NCBI GenBank assembly: GCA_023955335.1
Contig: JAGSGF010000021.1
Location: 1 to 48,106, forward strand
DNA from: Yoonia sp.
GTDB lineage: Bacteria; Pseudomonadota; Alphaproteobacteria; Rhodobacterales; Rhodobacteraceae
DNA: 48,106 nucleotides
Direction: 5' to 3'
Part shown: one piece after another, positions 36,463 through 46,908 of the stretch
How positions within the stretch are numbered: the first letter of the stretch is position 1
Layout of the letters: each line of letters opens with the position of its first letter
The notes under the pieces: generated by a model
What the model was told of the DNA's origin: nothing
The model's database searches: none
The model's input: only the letters and a program-made list of their open reading frames with translations
Program-made: the position numbers and the translations under genes

Positions 36463-37215
36463 CTAACGCGCACTACGCCAAACCGAACAGGCAGCGCCAA
36501 AAGCACCAAACAGCGGTTTCGAAACCGGATCAACAGTCGCATTCCATTCAGGATGCCACTGAACTGACAGGGTAAATCCATTTGCACCTTTGACGTAAAT
36601 CGCTTCAGGCGTCCCGTCTGGCGCGTAGCCGTCGACGACGATACGCGGACCCGGAACGTTAATTCCCTGCCCGTGCAACGTGTTGGTCATCAGCTCAGTA
36701 GATCCCAGCAATTTGCGGAACGGTCCATCGTCAGAAAACGTCACAGCGTGGCGCAGCGCGAACTTCTCTTCCAACGTCCCATCAGGCGGCATCCGGTGAT
36801 TATCGCGTCCCTCAAGATCACGGATTTCAGGGTAAAGCGTACTGCCCATAGCGACAGCAACCTCTTGAAATCCACGGCAAATTCCGATGATCGGCTGACT
36901 GGCCGCGACGCATGCACGGATCAACGGCAACGCCAATCCGTCGCGGTCACGGTCAAAATCACCATGCGATTCGGTTGCTTGTTCGCCGTATTCTTCGGGA
37001 TGTACGTTGGCACGTGCGCCCGTAAATACAAACCCGTCGCACAGGTCCATAAGTTCGGTCAAACTGCTTAGCACTGGGTCCGTGGGCACAATAATCGGAA
37101 TTGCGCCACAGGCTTCAGCCACAGCAGACGTGTTCAACTTGCCCGCGCCAAAAATATGATAGTCTTCGTGAATAAGAAAGCTGTTGCCGATTATACCAAT
37201 CACAGGACGAGACAT
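36463..37215 (-). CDS. Gamma-glutamyl-gamma-aminobutyrate hydrolase family (PuuD-like)
   Basis: A 250-residue class I glutamine-amidotransferase-like hydrolase (peptidase C26). The nucleophile elbow is IIGICRGFQEVAVAMG (Cys near residue 113) and the catalytic His-Glu pair is in SVQWHPEW. The substrate in the putrescine pathway would be gamma-glutamyl-GABA. Other puu genes are not adjacent, so the exact substrate is not certain. It is probably in one transcript with the downstream lyxose-isomerase-family gene. Confidence 0.87.
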   Translation of the reverse strand: MSRPVIGIIGNSFLIHEDYHIFGAGKLNTSAVAEACGAIPIIVPTDPVLSSLTELMDLCDGFVFTGARANVHPEEYGEQATESHGDFDRDRDGLALPLIRACVAASQPIIGICRGFQEVAVAMGSTLYPEIRDLEGRDNHRMPPDGTLEEKFALRHAVTFSDDGPFRKLLGSTELMTNTLHGQGINVPGPRIVVDGYAPDGTPEAIYVKGANGFTLSVQWHPEWNATVDPVSKPLFGAFGAACSVWRSAR

Positions 37216-37284
37216 AAAAACTCCAATTACTTTTGCACTAAGTAGCGTGTCCGCACGGTGACGAAAAGGGGCGATCAGTCACAA

Positions 37285-37317
37285 CAACGCCGCGCTCAAG
37301 CGATGAACGCGGCGTTG
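37285..37317 (-). terminator. Terminator hairpin after the GlcG-like gene
   Basis: A perfect 10-bp stem (CAACGCCGCG at 37285-37294, complement at 37308-37317) with a 13-nt loop, about 18 nt past the GlcG-like stop on the minus strand. A short T-rich stretch follows. Confidence 0.65.
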
Positions 37318-37334
37318 GCGGATTTTTGGTCAGT

Positions 37335-37763
37335 TTAGCTTTCGCCAGTCAGGCCCGCAGCGTCAATGCCAGCCATCGCAGCAATCACGTCATTGTCGGA
37401 TGTATCGCCCGTCACACCGACAGCGCCAATGACAGCGCCGCGTTTGTCACGCAGCAAAATACCACCTGGAACAGGCACAACTTGGCCACCAAAAACGCCG
37501 TTCACAGCCGCCATAAAATAGGCCTGCTGTTCGGCGCGCGCCATTTGCGCCGTCCCTGCCATACCCAGCATGACAGACCCGTAAGCCTTGCCATGTGCGA
37601 TCGCGAACCGCCCGGGGGCTGCGCCGTCGGCACGTTCAAACGCTTTCACGTGGCCGCCTGTGTCCAACACGACAACTGACAGCGGCTTGAACCCCATCTC
37701 GTCGCCTTTGGCCATGGTTTTGCGGATGATCATGCGTGCTTTTGCGGCTGATACTTCTGCCAT
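37335..37763 (-). CDS. glcG: GlcG/HbpS-family protein
   Basis: 142 residues of the GlcG/HbpS family (heme-binding-like fold). Landmarks: VVVLDTGGHVKAFERADGA, FGGQVVPVPGGILL and IGAVGVTGDTSDND. The glycolate operon carries glcG next to glcB, and here it follows malate synthase G on the same strand. AAGGAGAG precedes the ATG. The biochemical function of GlcG is not settled. The 40-nt gap to glcB contains the 23-nt palindromic element. Confidence 0.88.
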   Translation of the reverse strand: MAEVSAAKARMIIRKTMAKGDEMGFKPLSVVVLDTGGHVKAFERADGAAPGRFAIAHGKAYGSVMLGMAGTAQMARAEQQAYFMAAVNGVFGGQVVPVPGGILLRDKRGAVIGAVGVTGDTSDNDVIAAMAGIDAAGLTGES

Positions 37764-37775
37764 CGGTCTCTCCTT

Positions 37776-37798
37776 CGTAGGATGGGTTTTAACCCATC
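37776..37798 (-). repeat. 23-nt palindromic element, copy 1 (after glcB)
   Basis: On the minus strand this reads GATGGGTT-AA-AACCCATC plus CCTACG-type tail, with 8-bp arms. It begins exactly 5 nt after the glcB stop. An identical 23-nt copy lies after gatB in the same orientation relative to its gene. It resembles short extragenic palindromes (REP-like). Confidence 0.75.
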
Positions 37799-37803
37799 AC
37801 GCG

Positions 37804-39945
37804 TTAATGATTACGTTGCGCTTTCAGCTCTAGACGGCGGCGGTGCAAGATAGGCTCAGTGTACCCCGACGGCTGAACGCGTCCTAGAAACACCAAATCA
37901 CATGCGGCCTGAAATGCAATCCCGTCGAACGTCGGCGCCATCGGATGGTACGTCGGATCGCCATCGTTTTGACGGTCAACAACGCCTGCCATTTTTTGCA
38001 TTGCGTCCATAACGTCGACCTCTGCGACCACACCGTGGTGCAGCCAGTTGGCAAGTGCTTGGCTCGAAATCCGGCATGTTGCGCGGTCTTCCATCAGGCC
38101 AACGTCATTCATGTCCGGGACCTTGGAACAGCCCACACCCTGATCAATCCAGCGGACCACATAGCCCAAAATACCTTGGGCATTGTTTTCAACTTCGCGC
38201 GTGATTTGTGCTTTGGTCCATTTCTGGTAGGTCGCCAACGGAATTTCCAGCACGGTTTCAACATGCGCACGACGGCCGCCCGCTTTCAGCTTGGCTTGCA
38301 CCGCAAACACATCAATCTTGTGATAATGCAGCGCGTGCAACGTCGCCGCAGTTGGGCTTGGCACCCACGCACAGTTGGCACCAGATTTCGGATGGCCAAT
38401 CTTTTGCTCTAACATCGCGGACATCAGGTCAGGCATGGCCCACATGCCCTTACCGATCTGCGCGCGTCCCGAAAGACCACAGGCAAGGCCAATATCCACA
38501 TTCTGATCTTCGTATGCGCCGATCCAGCTTTTGCCTTTGATAAAGTCTTTGCGCGAAAACGGCCCTGCCTCCATCGATGTGTGAATCTCGTCGCCAGTCC
38601 GGTCAAGGAACCCTGTGTTGATAAACGCAACACGGCTTTTAGCCGCGCGAATACACTCTTTCAGATTGACCGATGTGCGGCGTTCTTCATCCATAATTCC
38701 GATTTTCACGGTATAGCGCGGCAGGCCCAGAACTTTCTCGACCATCGTGAAGGTCTCATCTGCAAAGCTGACCTCTTCGGGGCCGTGCATCTTTGGCTTT
38801 ACAACGTAGACCGACCCTTTGACCGAGTTGCCGCCTTCACGCTGCAAGTCGTGCATCGCAATCAACGTGGTCACCACCGCGTCCATCAATCCTTCAAAGA
38901 TTTCGGCACCGTTTTGGTCCAAAATCGCAGGGTTGGTCATCAGATGCCCCACATTTCGCACCAACATCAGCGCCCGACCTTTTACAGTCATCGCCCCACC
39001 GTCGGGGGTCGTAAATTCGCGGTCATCCGCCATAGAGCGGGTCATCTGTGCGCCGTTTTTTGCGAATGTTTCTTCAAGATCGCCACGCATCAGGCCCAGC
39101 CAATTGGTGTAGGCGACCACCTTGTCCTCGGCGTCCACGCAGGCCACGGAGTCTTCGCAATCCATGATCGCCGATACTGCGCTTTCCATCACAACATCAG
39201 CCAGCCCCGCCTGATCGCGACAGCCAATCAAATGGGTGCGGTCAAAGACCAGTTCCACATGCAACCCGTTGTTGCGCAGCAAAATTGACGACGGCGCTTT
39301 GGGATGTCCTTTGTAGCCTACGAATTTCTCGGGGTGATCAAGCGGGCAATCGTCGACCATCAACGCGCCTTGGAGCACACTATAACGCCGTGCATCCGCA
39401 TGGCTTGTGCCATCAATCGGAAACGCTTCATCAAGGAAAACGCGTGCGCGCGCGACAACCCGTGCGCCCCGTCCCTTGTTATAGCCACCTGCAGGCGGCT
39501 TGCTGCCCATCGCATCGGTGCCATAAAATCCGTCGTACAAGCTGCCCCAGCGTGCGTTCGCCGCATTCAGTGCAAACCGTGCGTTGGTAATCGGCACAAC
39601 CAATTGCGGGCCTGCAATGCTGGCAATTTCCGGGTCGACATTCGCTGTCTCAATCGTAAAATCATCCCCTTCAGGGATCAAATATCCGATCTCGCGCAAG
39701 AACGCTTGATATGTCGCGGCATCGGTAGATTGGTTGGCTATGTGCCACGCGTCAATCTGACCTTGGATCGCTTCGCGTTTTTCCAGCAGCGCCAGATTGC
39801 GCGGACCAAGTTCATGCACGATCGCAGAAAAGCCTGCCCAAAATGCATCTACATTAACCCCGGTACCAGGCAGCGCCTGCCCCTCAAGGAAATCCACCAA
39901 CTGCGGATCAACTTGCAATCCATGCTTTTCAATACGATTTGACAT
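37804..39945 (-). CDS. glcB: Malate synthase G
   Basis: 713 residues, near the usual 720. It condenses glyoxylate with acetyl-CoA to malate (glyoxylate cycle and glycolate use). Family landmarks: [22 protein letters not shown] near residue 160, [48 protein letters not shown] and [20 protein letters not shown]. The late stretch [21 protein letters not shown] is intact. GGAGAAAAAGA precedes the ATG. It is followed by the GlcG-like gene. Confidence 0.96.
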   Translation of the reverse strand: MSNRIEKHGLQVDPQLVDFLEGQALPGTGVNVDAFWAGFSAIVHELGPRNLALLEKREAIQGQIDAWHIANQSTDAATYQAFLREIGYLIPEGDDFTIETANVDPEIASIAGPQLVVPITNARFALNAANARWGSLYDGFYGTDAMGSKPPAGGYNKGRGARVVARARVFLDEAFPIDGTSHADARRYSVLQGALMVDDCPLDHPEKFVGYKGHPKAPSSILLRNNGLHVELVFDRTHLIGCRDQAGLADVVMESAVSAIMDCEDSVACVDAEDKVVAYTNWLGLMRGDLEETFAKNGAQMTRSMADDREFTTPDGGAMTVKGRALMLVRNVGHLMTNPAILDQNGAEIFEGLMDAVVTTLIAMHDLQREGGNSVKGSVYVVKPKMHGPEEVSFADETFTMVEKVLGLPRYTVKIGIMDEERRTSVNLKECIRAAKSRVAFINTGFLDRTGDEIHTSMEAGPFSRKDFIKGKSWIGAYEDQNVDIGLACGLSGRAQIGKGMWAMPDLMSAMLEQKIGHPKSGANCAWVPSPTAATLHALHYHKIDVFAVQAKLKAGGRRAHVETVLEIPLATYQKWTKAQITREVENNAQGILGYVVRWIDQGVGCSKVPDMNDVGLMEDRATCRISSQALANWLHHGVVAEVDVMDAMQKMAGVVDRQNDGDPTYHPMAPTFDGIAFQAACDLVFLGRVQPSGYTEPILHRRRLELKAQRNH

Positions 39946-40048
39946 TCTTTTTCTCCTTCGCAGACAGGTGTGCGCGGCAGCGTACCCCGTTGTATACAGC
40001 CACTGCTAGGCCAAAAGTTTCCGATAGGCAACTGTCATTTGGTAACAA

Positions 40049-40210
40049 TTACTTACCAATATCGGGGGATTTGCGGTTTCTGCGGCATGCGTCCGAGCAA
40101 TAGCGTACGTCGGCCCAGACTTTCGCCCATTTCTTACGCCATGTAAAAGGACGCCCACATGTGGCGCAGTCCTTTGTTTCTAAGTCACTTTTCTTTGTCA
40201 TTTTGGCCAT
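40049..40210 (-). CDS. Small DUF2256 zinc-ribbon protein
   Basis: A 53-residue protein with paired cysteines CATCG (15, 18) and CSDAC (38, 42) around the family core [18 protein letters not shown]. This is the DUF2256 pattern, a short treble-clef-like metal-binding protein found near cryptochrome/photolyase genes in some genomes. None is present here. The start may be the ATG at 40210 or the one three codons later; no strong ribosome site is seen. The function is unknown. Confidence 0.85.
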   Translation of the reverse strand: MAKMTKKSDLETKDCATCGRPFTWRKKWAKVWADVRYCSDACRRNRKSPDIGK

Positions 40211-40396
40211 GGATCACAGTTAGCGCGCATGATTTTCAATTCTAGTTTTATGCAGATTCTATGGCCGTTTCAATATCAGCCCCAATCCGCCACCTTGGGC
40301 TAGGTCACAGTGACCATGGGAACGGTTGAACGCCCTCCCCAATGACATTAACCTTAAATGTGACCCCTCGGTTCACTGATCTCACAGGATAGCGCC
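40211..40396. other. Gap upstream of pepN
   Basis: A 186-nt region between the divergent DUF2256 and pepN genes. It probably carries both promoters. An AT-rich part lies at 40230-40262. No distinct motif was recognised. Confidence 0.35.
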
Positions 40397-42934
40397 ATGA
40401 ACGATGCCAGCCCGCAGACCATCTATTTGGCCGACTACACGCCGCCAGCCTATCTGATCGACACCGTGCACCTGACGTTCGATTTATCCCCGAGCGCCAC
40501 TTGCGTCACGAGCAAAATCACGTTCCGGCCCAATCCAGACAGCAGCGCGCGGCAGTTTTTTCTGCATGGTGTCGCCCTGAAACTGATCTGGGCCAAAATC
40601 GACGGGGTGCTCGTCGCGCCCGAATTGATCCCAGACGGTCTAACCTGCCCTGCCCCCGATGCGCCATTCGTGTGGGAAGCCTGCGTGGAAATAGCGCCCG
40701 CCAGCAATACAGCCCTTGAGGGGCTTTATATGTCAAACGGTATGTACTGCACCCAATGCGAGGCCGAAGGGTTCCGCAAAATCACCTATTACCCCGACCG
40801 ACCCGACGTGATGGCCGTGTTCACCGTGCAGATGAACAGCGATTTGCCTGTGCTGTTGTCCAACGGCAATCCAATTGGTCACGGGCAGTGGCACGATCCT
40901 TGGCCCAAGCCCGCGTATTTGTTCGCGCTCGTCGCCGGTGACCTGATCGCCCATGTGGACAGCTTTACCACCATGTCTGGCACCGATGTCGCGCTCAACA
41001 TCTATGTCCGCCCCGGCGATGAGGACAAATGCGCCTTTGGGATGCAGGCTCTTAAAGCATCAATGACGTGGGACGAAGACGTCTATAACCGCGCATACGA
41101 CTTGGACATTTTCAACATCGTCGCTGTCGACGACTTCAATATGGGCGCGATGGAAAACAAAGGCTTGAACATTTTCAATTCTAGCTGCGTTTTGGCATCC
41201 CCCAAAACCGCAACAGACGCCGATTTTGAGCGCATTGAAGCGATCATCGCCCACGAATATTTTCACAACTGGACAGGCAACCGGATCACCTGCCGCGATT
41301 GGTTTCAGCTGTGCTTAAAGGAAGGCCTGACTGTCTTTCGCGACCAACAATTCACTGGTGACCTGCGCGGCCATGCGGTCAAACGGATCGATGACGCCCT
41401 TGTGCTGCGCGCCCACCAGTTTCGCGAAGACGGCGGCCCCTTGGCCCACCCTGTCCGCCCCGCCAGCTTTGTCGAGATCAACAATTTCTATACCGCCACC
41501 GTTTATGAAAAAGGCGCAGAGATCATTGGCATGCTCAAACGCATTGTTGGCGCCGATGTCTACGCCGACGCCTGCACGCTGTATTTCGACCGCCACGACG
41601 GGCAAGCCGCTACAATAGAAGACTGGCTTGCGGCGTTTGAAGACACAACTGGCCACGATTTAACGCAATTCGCCCGTTGGTATGCCCAAGCAGGCACGCC
41701 GCATCTGCATGTGACCGACGCATGGGACGGCGACACCTATACCGTCACCTTGCGTCAGGACTTACGCCCGACACCAGATGGCAGCCCAAAAGACCCGCAG
41801 GTGATTCCTGTCAATATCGGCTTGATTGGCCCGGATGGAAGCGAGGTTTTGGCAACCCGGACCCTGATCCTGACTGATCTTGCGGAAACCTTCCGCTTTG
41901 ACAACATGCCTCAGGGCGCGGTTCTATCTGTGCTGCGCGACTTTTCAGCCCCCGTTGTTGTGCACCATGCACAATCCGCCGCTGATCAGGCGCATTTGCT
42001 CGCCCATGACACCGATCCGTTTAACCGCTGGGATGCGGGCCGCACGCTTGCACGACACGTGGTATTGGACATGGTCCAGAACAACGCCGCCCCTGATACT
42101 GCCTTTGTTGACGGGTTAGCGGCCGTGCTGCGCGACGACACACTTGATCCGGCATTCCGCGCGCTGGCGCTGTCACTGCCATCCCAGACAGACATCGCCC
42201 AAGCGATTGCACAAGCTGGCGGCCAGCCTGATCCGCTTGCGATCTATCACGCGCACGAAGCGCTCAAGCTTCAGATCGCGCAGCATTTGCAAGATATCGT
42301 GCCACGCATTTATGCGCAGATGACCGTCGACGGGCCCTATGACCCAAATGCGAAAGATGCGGGCAAACGGGCGCTTGGCAATGTTATGCTTGGGTTGCTC
42401 AGCCAGATTGACGGCGGTGCACAAGCCACTGCGCAATTCGCCGCAGCCGACAATATGACCCAGCAGGTTGCAGCTTTGGCATGCCTGTTGCGGGTCGGCA
42501 AAGGCGCGGATGCAAGTGCAGCCTTTTACGACCATTGGCAGAATGATCGGTTGGTTATGGATAAGTGGTTCGGTTTGCAGGTCCGCTGTGCGCCCCCTGA
42601 CGCAGCCGTTGGGACTGCGCAGATGTTGACGGATCATCCCAAGTTTGACTGGAAAAACCCGAACCGGTTCCGCGCAGTGATCGGCGGCTTGACTGGCAAT
42701 TCCGCAGGTTTCCACGCGCCAGACGGATCTGGCTATACATTCTTGGCGGATTGGCTGATTAAACTGGACCCCGTAAACCCACAAACAACCGCACGTATGG
42801 CCAAGGCCTTTGACGCATGGGCGCAGTTTGACGCAGGCCGCCAGCGGCAAATGCGCACCGAACTCCGGCGGATTGCAGACACCCCAAACCTCAGCAGCGA
42901 CACGGCCGAGATCGTCACCCGTATTTTAGGCTAA
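40397..42934 (+). CDS. pepN: Aminopeptidase N
   Basis: An 845-residue M1 metallopeptidase that removes N-terminal residues from peptides in the cytoplasm. The exopeptidase motif GAMENKG is at 250-256 and the zinc site HEYFHNW is at 286-292, with the third ligand Glu309 in LKEGLT (HEXXH-X18-E). The four-domain length is slightly under E. coli PepN. It stands alone. Its stop overlaps the convergent transglycosylase gene by 4 nt. Confidence 0.97.
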   Translation: MNDASPQTIYLADYTPPAYLIDTVHLTFDLSPSATCVTSKITFRPNPDSSARQFFLHGVALKLIWAKIDGVLVAPELIPDGLTCPAPDAPFVWEACVEIAPASNTALEGLYMSNGMYCTQCEAEGFRKITYYPDRPDVMAVFTVQMNSDLPVLLSNGNPIGHGQWHDPWPKPAYLFALVAGDLIAHVDSFTTMSGTDVALNIYVRPGDEDKCAFGMQALKASMTWDEDVYNRAYDLDIFNIVAVDDFNMGAMENKGLNIFNSSCVLASPKTATDADFERIEAIIAHEYFHNWTGNRITCRDWFQLCLKEGLTVFRDQQFTGDLRGHAVKRIDDALVLRAHQFREDGGPLAHPVRPASFVEINNFYTATVYEKGAEIIGMLKRIVGADVYADACTLYFDRHDGQAATIEDWLAAFEDTTGHDLTQFARWYAQAGTPHLHVTDAWDGDTYTVTLRQDLRPTPDGSPKDPQVIPVNIGLIGPDGSEVLATRTLILTDLAETFRFDNMPQGAVLSVLRDFSAPVVVHHAQSAADQAHLLAHDTDPFNRWDAGRTLARHVVLDMVQNNAAPDTAFVDGLAAVLRDDTLDPAFRALALSLPSQTDIAQAIAQAGGQPDPLAIYHAHEALKLQIAQHLQDIVPRIYAQMTVDGPYDPNAKDAGKRALGNVMLGLLSQIDGGAQATAQFAAADNMTQQVAALACLLRVGKGADASAAFYDHWQNDRLVMDKWFGLQVRCAPPDAAVGTAQMLTDHPKFDWKNPNRFRAVIGGLTGNSAGFHAPDGSGYTFLADWLIKLDPVNPQTTARMAKAFDAWAQFDAGRQRQMRTELRRIADTPNLSSDTAEIVTRILG

Positions 42935-43755
42935 TCAGTAAAGGTCATGCTCGAGATGGTGGCCGCCCACGTCGCGCCGACGGGGCGTGCGACGGGGCGC
43001 ATGCTGTCCATAGCTGTGCAGTATGTCTGCTCGCGGGTCCACGCTGCCATCTCAGCAATCTTGCTTGGTTTGGTCATCGGGCCCCAATCGGCGGCAACAC
43101 CGCGCCAACGGCTGTCGCGCAGAGCGACCGCACGGTCACGGGCAACAGTCACGGCCATAATGCGGGCTGCACACGAGAGGTTATCAGCAGGATTTTTCAA
43201 CGCCTCGCCTGTGCGGGCGCGGCAGCCATAGCGGCGCGCAGTATCGGGATAGATTTGCAGCAAACCATACCACAGACCACCGCCACCCACGGCACGCGGG
43301 TTATAAGTGCTTTCGTGTTTGGACAAAGCAGACATCATTCCAACCCAAAACGCACGGCGCAAAGTGGGGGAGTTTTGCGCATATGCCGGACACCACGTGT
43401 CAATGTCGCGCGGCACAATCGAATCGAGGCCATTTCCATGCGCACCGACCGCCACCATCGCGGCGCGTGTCCACAGCTCTGATCCGTCTTTAAAACCCCA
43501 CCTTGTGTTTGGCAGATAGCTGTTGCGAGCCACAGGACGCATCGTCGGTTCGGTCATATTTGCGGCAACTGGATACCGGATCATGTGTGCAGGGCGCACC
43601 GTAGGGCTATATGCAGCCAGAGCCACCTGTGCCTGCGCCATGCGGGCTGCGGTTGCATCATCACGGGAAAACGGCCGGATCTCGGGGTTTGCCATAGCAG
43701 TCCCCGCGATCATCAATGCCATCATCCCCCCCAGAAGTGTCTTGCAGATCATCAT
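42931..43755 (-). CDS. Lytic transglycosylase, SLT domain
   Basis: About 274 residues with an N-terminal signal peptide (MMICKTLLGGMMALMIAGTAMA). The SLT domain covers about residues 130-215. The catalytic Glu is in ALSKHESTYNPRAVG, followed by GLWYGLLQIYPDTARRYGC, where the usual G-LMQ is GLLQ. It cuts peptidoglycan between MurNAc and GlcNAc in the periplasm. The frame opens with a TTG at 43764, but ATG at 43755 or 43752 gives a better signal peptide. Its Pro/Arg-rich linker has repeated MRPVAR motifs. Confidence 0.8.
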   Translation of the reverse strand: MMICKTLLGGMMALMIAGTAMANPEIRPFSRDDATAARMAQAQVALAAYSPTVRPAHMIRYPVAANMTEPTMRPVARNSYLPNTRWGFKDGSELWTRAAMVAVGAHGNGLDSIVPRDIDTWCPAYAQNSPTLRRAFWVGMMSALSKHESTYNPRAVGGGGLWYGLLQIYPDTARRYGCRARTGEALKNPADNLSCAARIMAVTVARDRAVALRDSRWRGVAADWGPMTKPSKIAEMAAWTREQTYCTAMDSMRPVARPVGATWAATISSMTFTD

Positions 43756-43867
43756 AACAGGCAATCTGCACCAGCGAGGGATGGCATTGCAAGAATTTTG
43801 GCGGCTTGTTCCCGCGCCCCTGCTGGCTTAGAACCCCTGAAAAGATGACGTTTACGGAGTACGCCAC

Positions 43868-45379
43868 ATGCTTGACCTGACTTATGACGCCCCTGCCCCG
43901 AAGGTAATCGCAGGCGCACAACACGACTGGGAGCTTGTGATCGGTCTAGAAGTGCACGCGCAGGTCGCCACGGCGTCCAAACTGTTTTCAGGTGCATCCA
44001 CTTTGTTCGGTGCCGAGCCCAACAGCAACGTGGCGTTCGTGGACGCAGGCATGCCCGGCATGTTGCCCGTCATTAACGAAGGTTGCATCGAACAAGCAGT
44101 GCGCACGGGGCTTGGCCTAAACGCTCAGATCAACCTGAACTCGGCGTTTGACCGTAAGAACTATTTCTACCCTGACCTGCCGCAAGGTTATCAGATCAGC
44201 CAACTTTACCACCCGATTGTGGGCGAGGGCGAGGTCCTGGTCGAACTTGGCGACGGGACCGCACGTTTGGTGCGGATTGAGCGTATCCACCTTGAGCAAG
44301 ACGCCGGCAAATCCATCCACGACATGGACCCGAACATGTCGTTCGTGGACCTGAACCGGACAGGCGTCGCGCTGATGGAAATTGTGTCCAAACCCGACAT
44401 TCGTGGGCCAGAAGAGGCTGCCGCCTTTGTCGCCAAGCTGCGCCAGATCCTGCGCTATTTGGGAACTTGCGACGGGAACATGCAAAACGGGAACATGCGG
44501 GCCGATGTGAACGTGTCGATCTGCCGTGCTGGCCAATACGAAAAATACCAAGAGACACAAGATTTCAGTCACCTTGGCACCCGCTGCGAAATCAAGAACA
44601 TGAACTCCATGCGGTTTATCCAAGCCGCGATTGATGTCGAGGCGCGCCGCCAGATCGCTTTGATCGAGGACGGCAAAAAGGTTGTGCAGGAAACCCGCCT
44701 GTATGATCCCGATAAGAACGAAACACGGTCCATGCGGTCCAAGGAAGAAGCACATGATTACCGCTACTTCCCCGACCCTGATCTGCTGCCGCTGGAAATT
44801 GAACAGTCTTGGGTTGATGGCATCGCCGCCACCCTGCCCGAACTGCCGGATGCCAAGAAAGCCCGTTTCATCAAAGATTTCGGCCTGTCTGACTATGACG
44901 CATCTGTGCTGACTGCGGAAGTTGCCAATGCGGTTTACTTTGAGGCCGTCGCGAGCGGCGCAGATGGCAAGCTTGCTGCAAACTGGGTTATCAACGAATT
45001 ATTCGGTCGCCTTAAGAAAGACGAAAAAGATATCGTCGACAGCCCAATCTCGTCGGATCGTTTGGGCCAGATCGTGGCCTTGATCAAATCGGAAAAGATT
45101 TCTGGTAAGATCGCAAAAGACGTATTCGAGATCGCCTATAGCCAAGATCGCGATCCGACAGAGATCGTCGCGACCGAAGGCATGGAACAGGTTACCGATA
45201 CAGGTGCGATTGAGGCAGCAGTGGACGAGATTGTCGCGGCTAACCCCGATCAGGTCGAAAAAGCCAAAGCGAACCCTAAACTCGCGGGTTGGTTTGTCGG
45301 TCAGGTGATGAAAGCCACTGGCGGCAAAGCTAATCCTGCCGCCGTGAATAAGTTGGTTGCCGCGAAGTTGAGCCAATAA
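43868..45379 (+). CDS. gatB: Asp-tRNA(Asn)/Glu-tRNA(Gln) amidotransferase subunit B
   Basis: 503 residues of the GatB/E family. It opens near [22 protein letters not shown]. Kinase-like core landmarks are [24 protein letters not shown] and [17 protein letters not shown]. The C-terminal YqeY-like tail domain ends [15 protein letters not shown]. It phosphorylates misacylated tRNA and, with GatA and GatC, makes Gln-tRNA(Gln) and/or Asn-tRNA(Asn). GatA and GatC are not in the window. GGAG precedes the ATG. A palindromic element begins 5 nt after the stop. Confidence 0.97.
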   Translation: MLDLTYDAPAPKVIAGAQHDWELVIGLEVHAQVATASKLFSGASTLFGAEPNSNVAFVDAGMPGMLPVINEGCIEQAVRTGLGLNAQINLNSAFDRKNYFYPDLPQGYQISQLYHPIVGEGEVLVELGDGTARLVRIERIHLEQDAGKSIHDMDPNMSFVDLNRTGVALMEIVSKPDIRGPEEAAAFVAKLRQILRYLGTCDGNMQNGNMRADVNVSICRAGQYEKYQETQDFSHLGTRCEIKNMNSMRFIQAAIDVEARRQIALIEDGKKVVQETRLYDPDKNETRSMRSKEEAHDYRYFPDPDLLPLEIEQSWVDGIAATLPELPDAKKARFIKDFGLSDYDASVLTAEVANAVYFEAVASGADGKLAANWVINELFGRLKKDEKDIVDSPISSDRLGQIVALIKSEKISGKIAKDVFEIAYSQDRDPTEIVATEGMEQVTDTGAIEAAVDEIVAANPDQVEKAKANPKLAGWFVGQVMKATGGKANPAAVNKLVAAKLSQ

Positions 45380-45384
45380 GGTGC

Positions 45385-45407
45385 GATGGGTTAAAACCCA
45401 TCCTACG
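45385..45407 (+). repeat. 23-nt palindromic element, copy 2 (after gatB)
   Basis: Identical in all 23 positions to the copy at 37776-37798, and in the same orientation relative to the preceding gene. It begins exactly 5 nt after the gatB stop at 45377-45379. The 8-bp arms (GATGGGTT and AACCCATC) would form a hairpin in the mRNA. Confidence 0.75.
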
Positions 45408-45439
45408 TGGCGGTGTTTTGACACATCAGGCGTGGCGCA

Positions 45440-46393
45440 ATGACGACACCAAGCCCGCTTTGCGCCTATGACATCAGTTCGGACGGCACTGCCATTGCAG
45501 CAGGTGATGTGGGCCTTGTCACCCAAGCAACCTACCGGTGGTTACACTTTGATCTCAATGATCCAGCATTCGAGACTTGGGTGCGCAGCAACCTGCCTAG
45601 CCCTGCAGCCGAAGCCCTTGCGCAATCAGAGACCCGGCCCCGATGTGACGGATTGCCCGGGGGACTGATCTTGAACCTGCGCGGCGTAAACCTGAACGCA
45701 GGTGCAGACGCTGAGGACATGGTGTCGATCCGCCTATGGGTCACCGACGGTTTAATCATCAGTGCGCGACGGAGCAAAATTTTCGCGGTCGATGCAATCC
45801 GTAAAGATATCGACGAGGGTCATGCGCCAAAAAGCGTTTCAGGGTTTTTGGCCGCATTGGCATTTGGCCTAACCATGCGGATCGAAGGTGTATCACTGAC
45901 CTGTGTGGAATTAGCAGATGAGATCGAAGACCTTGCGTTTGATCCAGCAGCGCCACCGCCTTTCGACCTGCCCAAACTGCGGCAACGCATCATAAAATTG
46001 CGACGGTTTTTGCGACCACAATCAGAAGCCCTGCGTGTCGTCGGCGCAGGGGTGATCTGGCCGCTGGATGATGTCAGCCGCGATTACCTGCGCGATACGA
46101 TCAACAGAAATCAACGCACCGTCGAAGAACTTGATGCAACGACAGACAGGCTTGCAGCGATCCAGGACCATGAGGACGCACAGGCGGCCATCGCATTGGG
46201 ACGCAACACATATGTACTGTCGATTATCGCCGCTGTTTTCCTACCGCTGGGGTTTTTAACTGGCCTATTTGGAATCAATGTGGGCGGGATGCCGTTGATA
46301 GAAAGCGACGCTGGGTTTGCTATTATTGCAGGCGGATGTGTGGCAATCGGGACACTTGTATTGGTCGTATTCCGACACCTGCGCTGGTTATGA
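45440..46393 (+). CDS. zntB: CorA-superfamily zinc transporter (ZntB type)
   Basis: 317 residues. A large cytoplasmic domain and a long coiled helix (VEELDATTDRLAAIQDHEDAQAAIALGRN in parts) lead to two C-terminal membrane segments. The signature after the first is FGINVGGMPL, with Gly-Ile-Asn rather than the Gly-Met-Asn of Mg2+ CorA, as in ZntB. ZntB forms pentamers and transports zinc, probably with protons. The start at 45440 has only a weak ribosome site. It stands alone. Confidence 0.88.
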   Translation: MTTPSPLCAYDISSDGTAIAAGDVGLVTQATYRWLHFDLNDPAFETWVRSNLPSPAAEALAQSETRPRCDGLPGGLILNLRGVNLNAGADAEDMVSIRLWVTDGLIISARRSKIFAVDAIRKDIDEGHAPKSVSGFLAALAFGLTMRIEGVSLTCVELADEIEDLAFDPAAPPPFDLPKLRQRIIKLRRFLRPQSEALRVVGAGVIWPLDDVSRDYLRDTINRNQRTVEELDATTDRLAAIQDHEDAQAAIALGRNTYVLSIIAAVFLPLGFLTGLFGINVGGMPLIESDAGFAIIAGGCVAIGTLVLVVFRHLRWL

Positions 46394-46518
46394 CCCAACT
46401 AGTGGGGGTGCACCTAGTACAGACCACTACCCGTAGAGAAATCAATTTCATCCAGCAAAACCTTGGATTTGCGCGCCGTCATTGATAGTAACATAGGGTG
46501 AAATCGAAGGGTGAACCA

Positions 46519-46908
46519 ATGTCGCAGTATGAATACAAAGTCGTGCCAGCTCCAAAAAAGGGGCTAAAGGTCAAAGGCGTCAAATCCTCCGAGGATCGGT
46601 TTGCACATGCTTTGGAAACAGTGATGAATACTCTTGGCGCGGAAGGCTGGGAATATCAGCGGTCCGACACGTTGCCATCCGAGGAACGGTCCGGCCTGAC
46701 AGGGCGCGTGACGACATTCCAAAACATGTTGGTGTTCCGCCGCGCGACCGCAGTCGCGGGGGATGTGACCGAACCCGTTGTCGTCGACACAGCCGAAGAC
46801 CGCACCACGCAGACAATTGCCGCTGTCGCGGAAGAAACACCGTTGGTTGAGGCAAAGCCGCTTGATGCGGACCCTGCCCGCCCCGAGCCAAAAGTCGCCG
46901 CCGAATAA
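46519..46908 (+). CDS. DUF4177 protein
   Basis: About 129 residues from the ATG at 46519, supported by GAAGGG nearby; a GTG at 46498 is less likely. The DUF4177 core is at the start (YEYKVVPAPKKGLKVKG, then LGAEGWEYQRSDTLP). The last about 55 residues are acidic and Glu/Pro-rich and probably disordered. No function is known. It is convergent with the BolA gene, which begins its stop codon one base later. Confidence 0.85.
   Translation: MSQYEYKVVPAPKKGLKVKGVKSSEDRFAHALETVMNTLGAEGWEYQRSDTLPSEERSGLTGRVTTFQNMLVFRRATAVAGDVTEPVVVDTAEDRTTQTIAAVAEETPLVEAKPLDADPARPEPKVAAE

Noticed and set aside
46395..46425. ACTAG/CTAGT inverted repeat after the zinc transporter gene
   Set aside because: Only 5-bp arms with a 10-nt spacer, too short to call.
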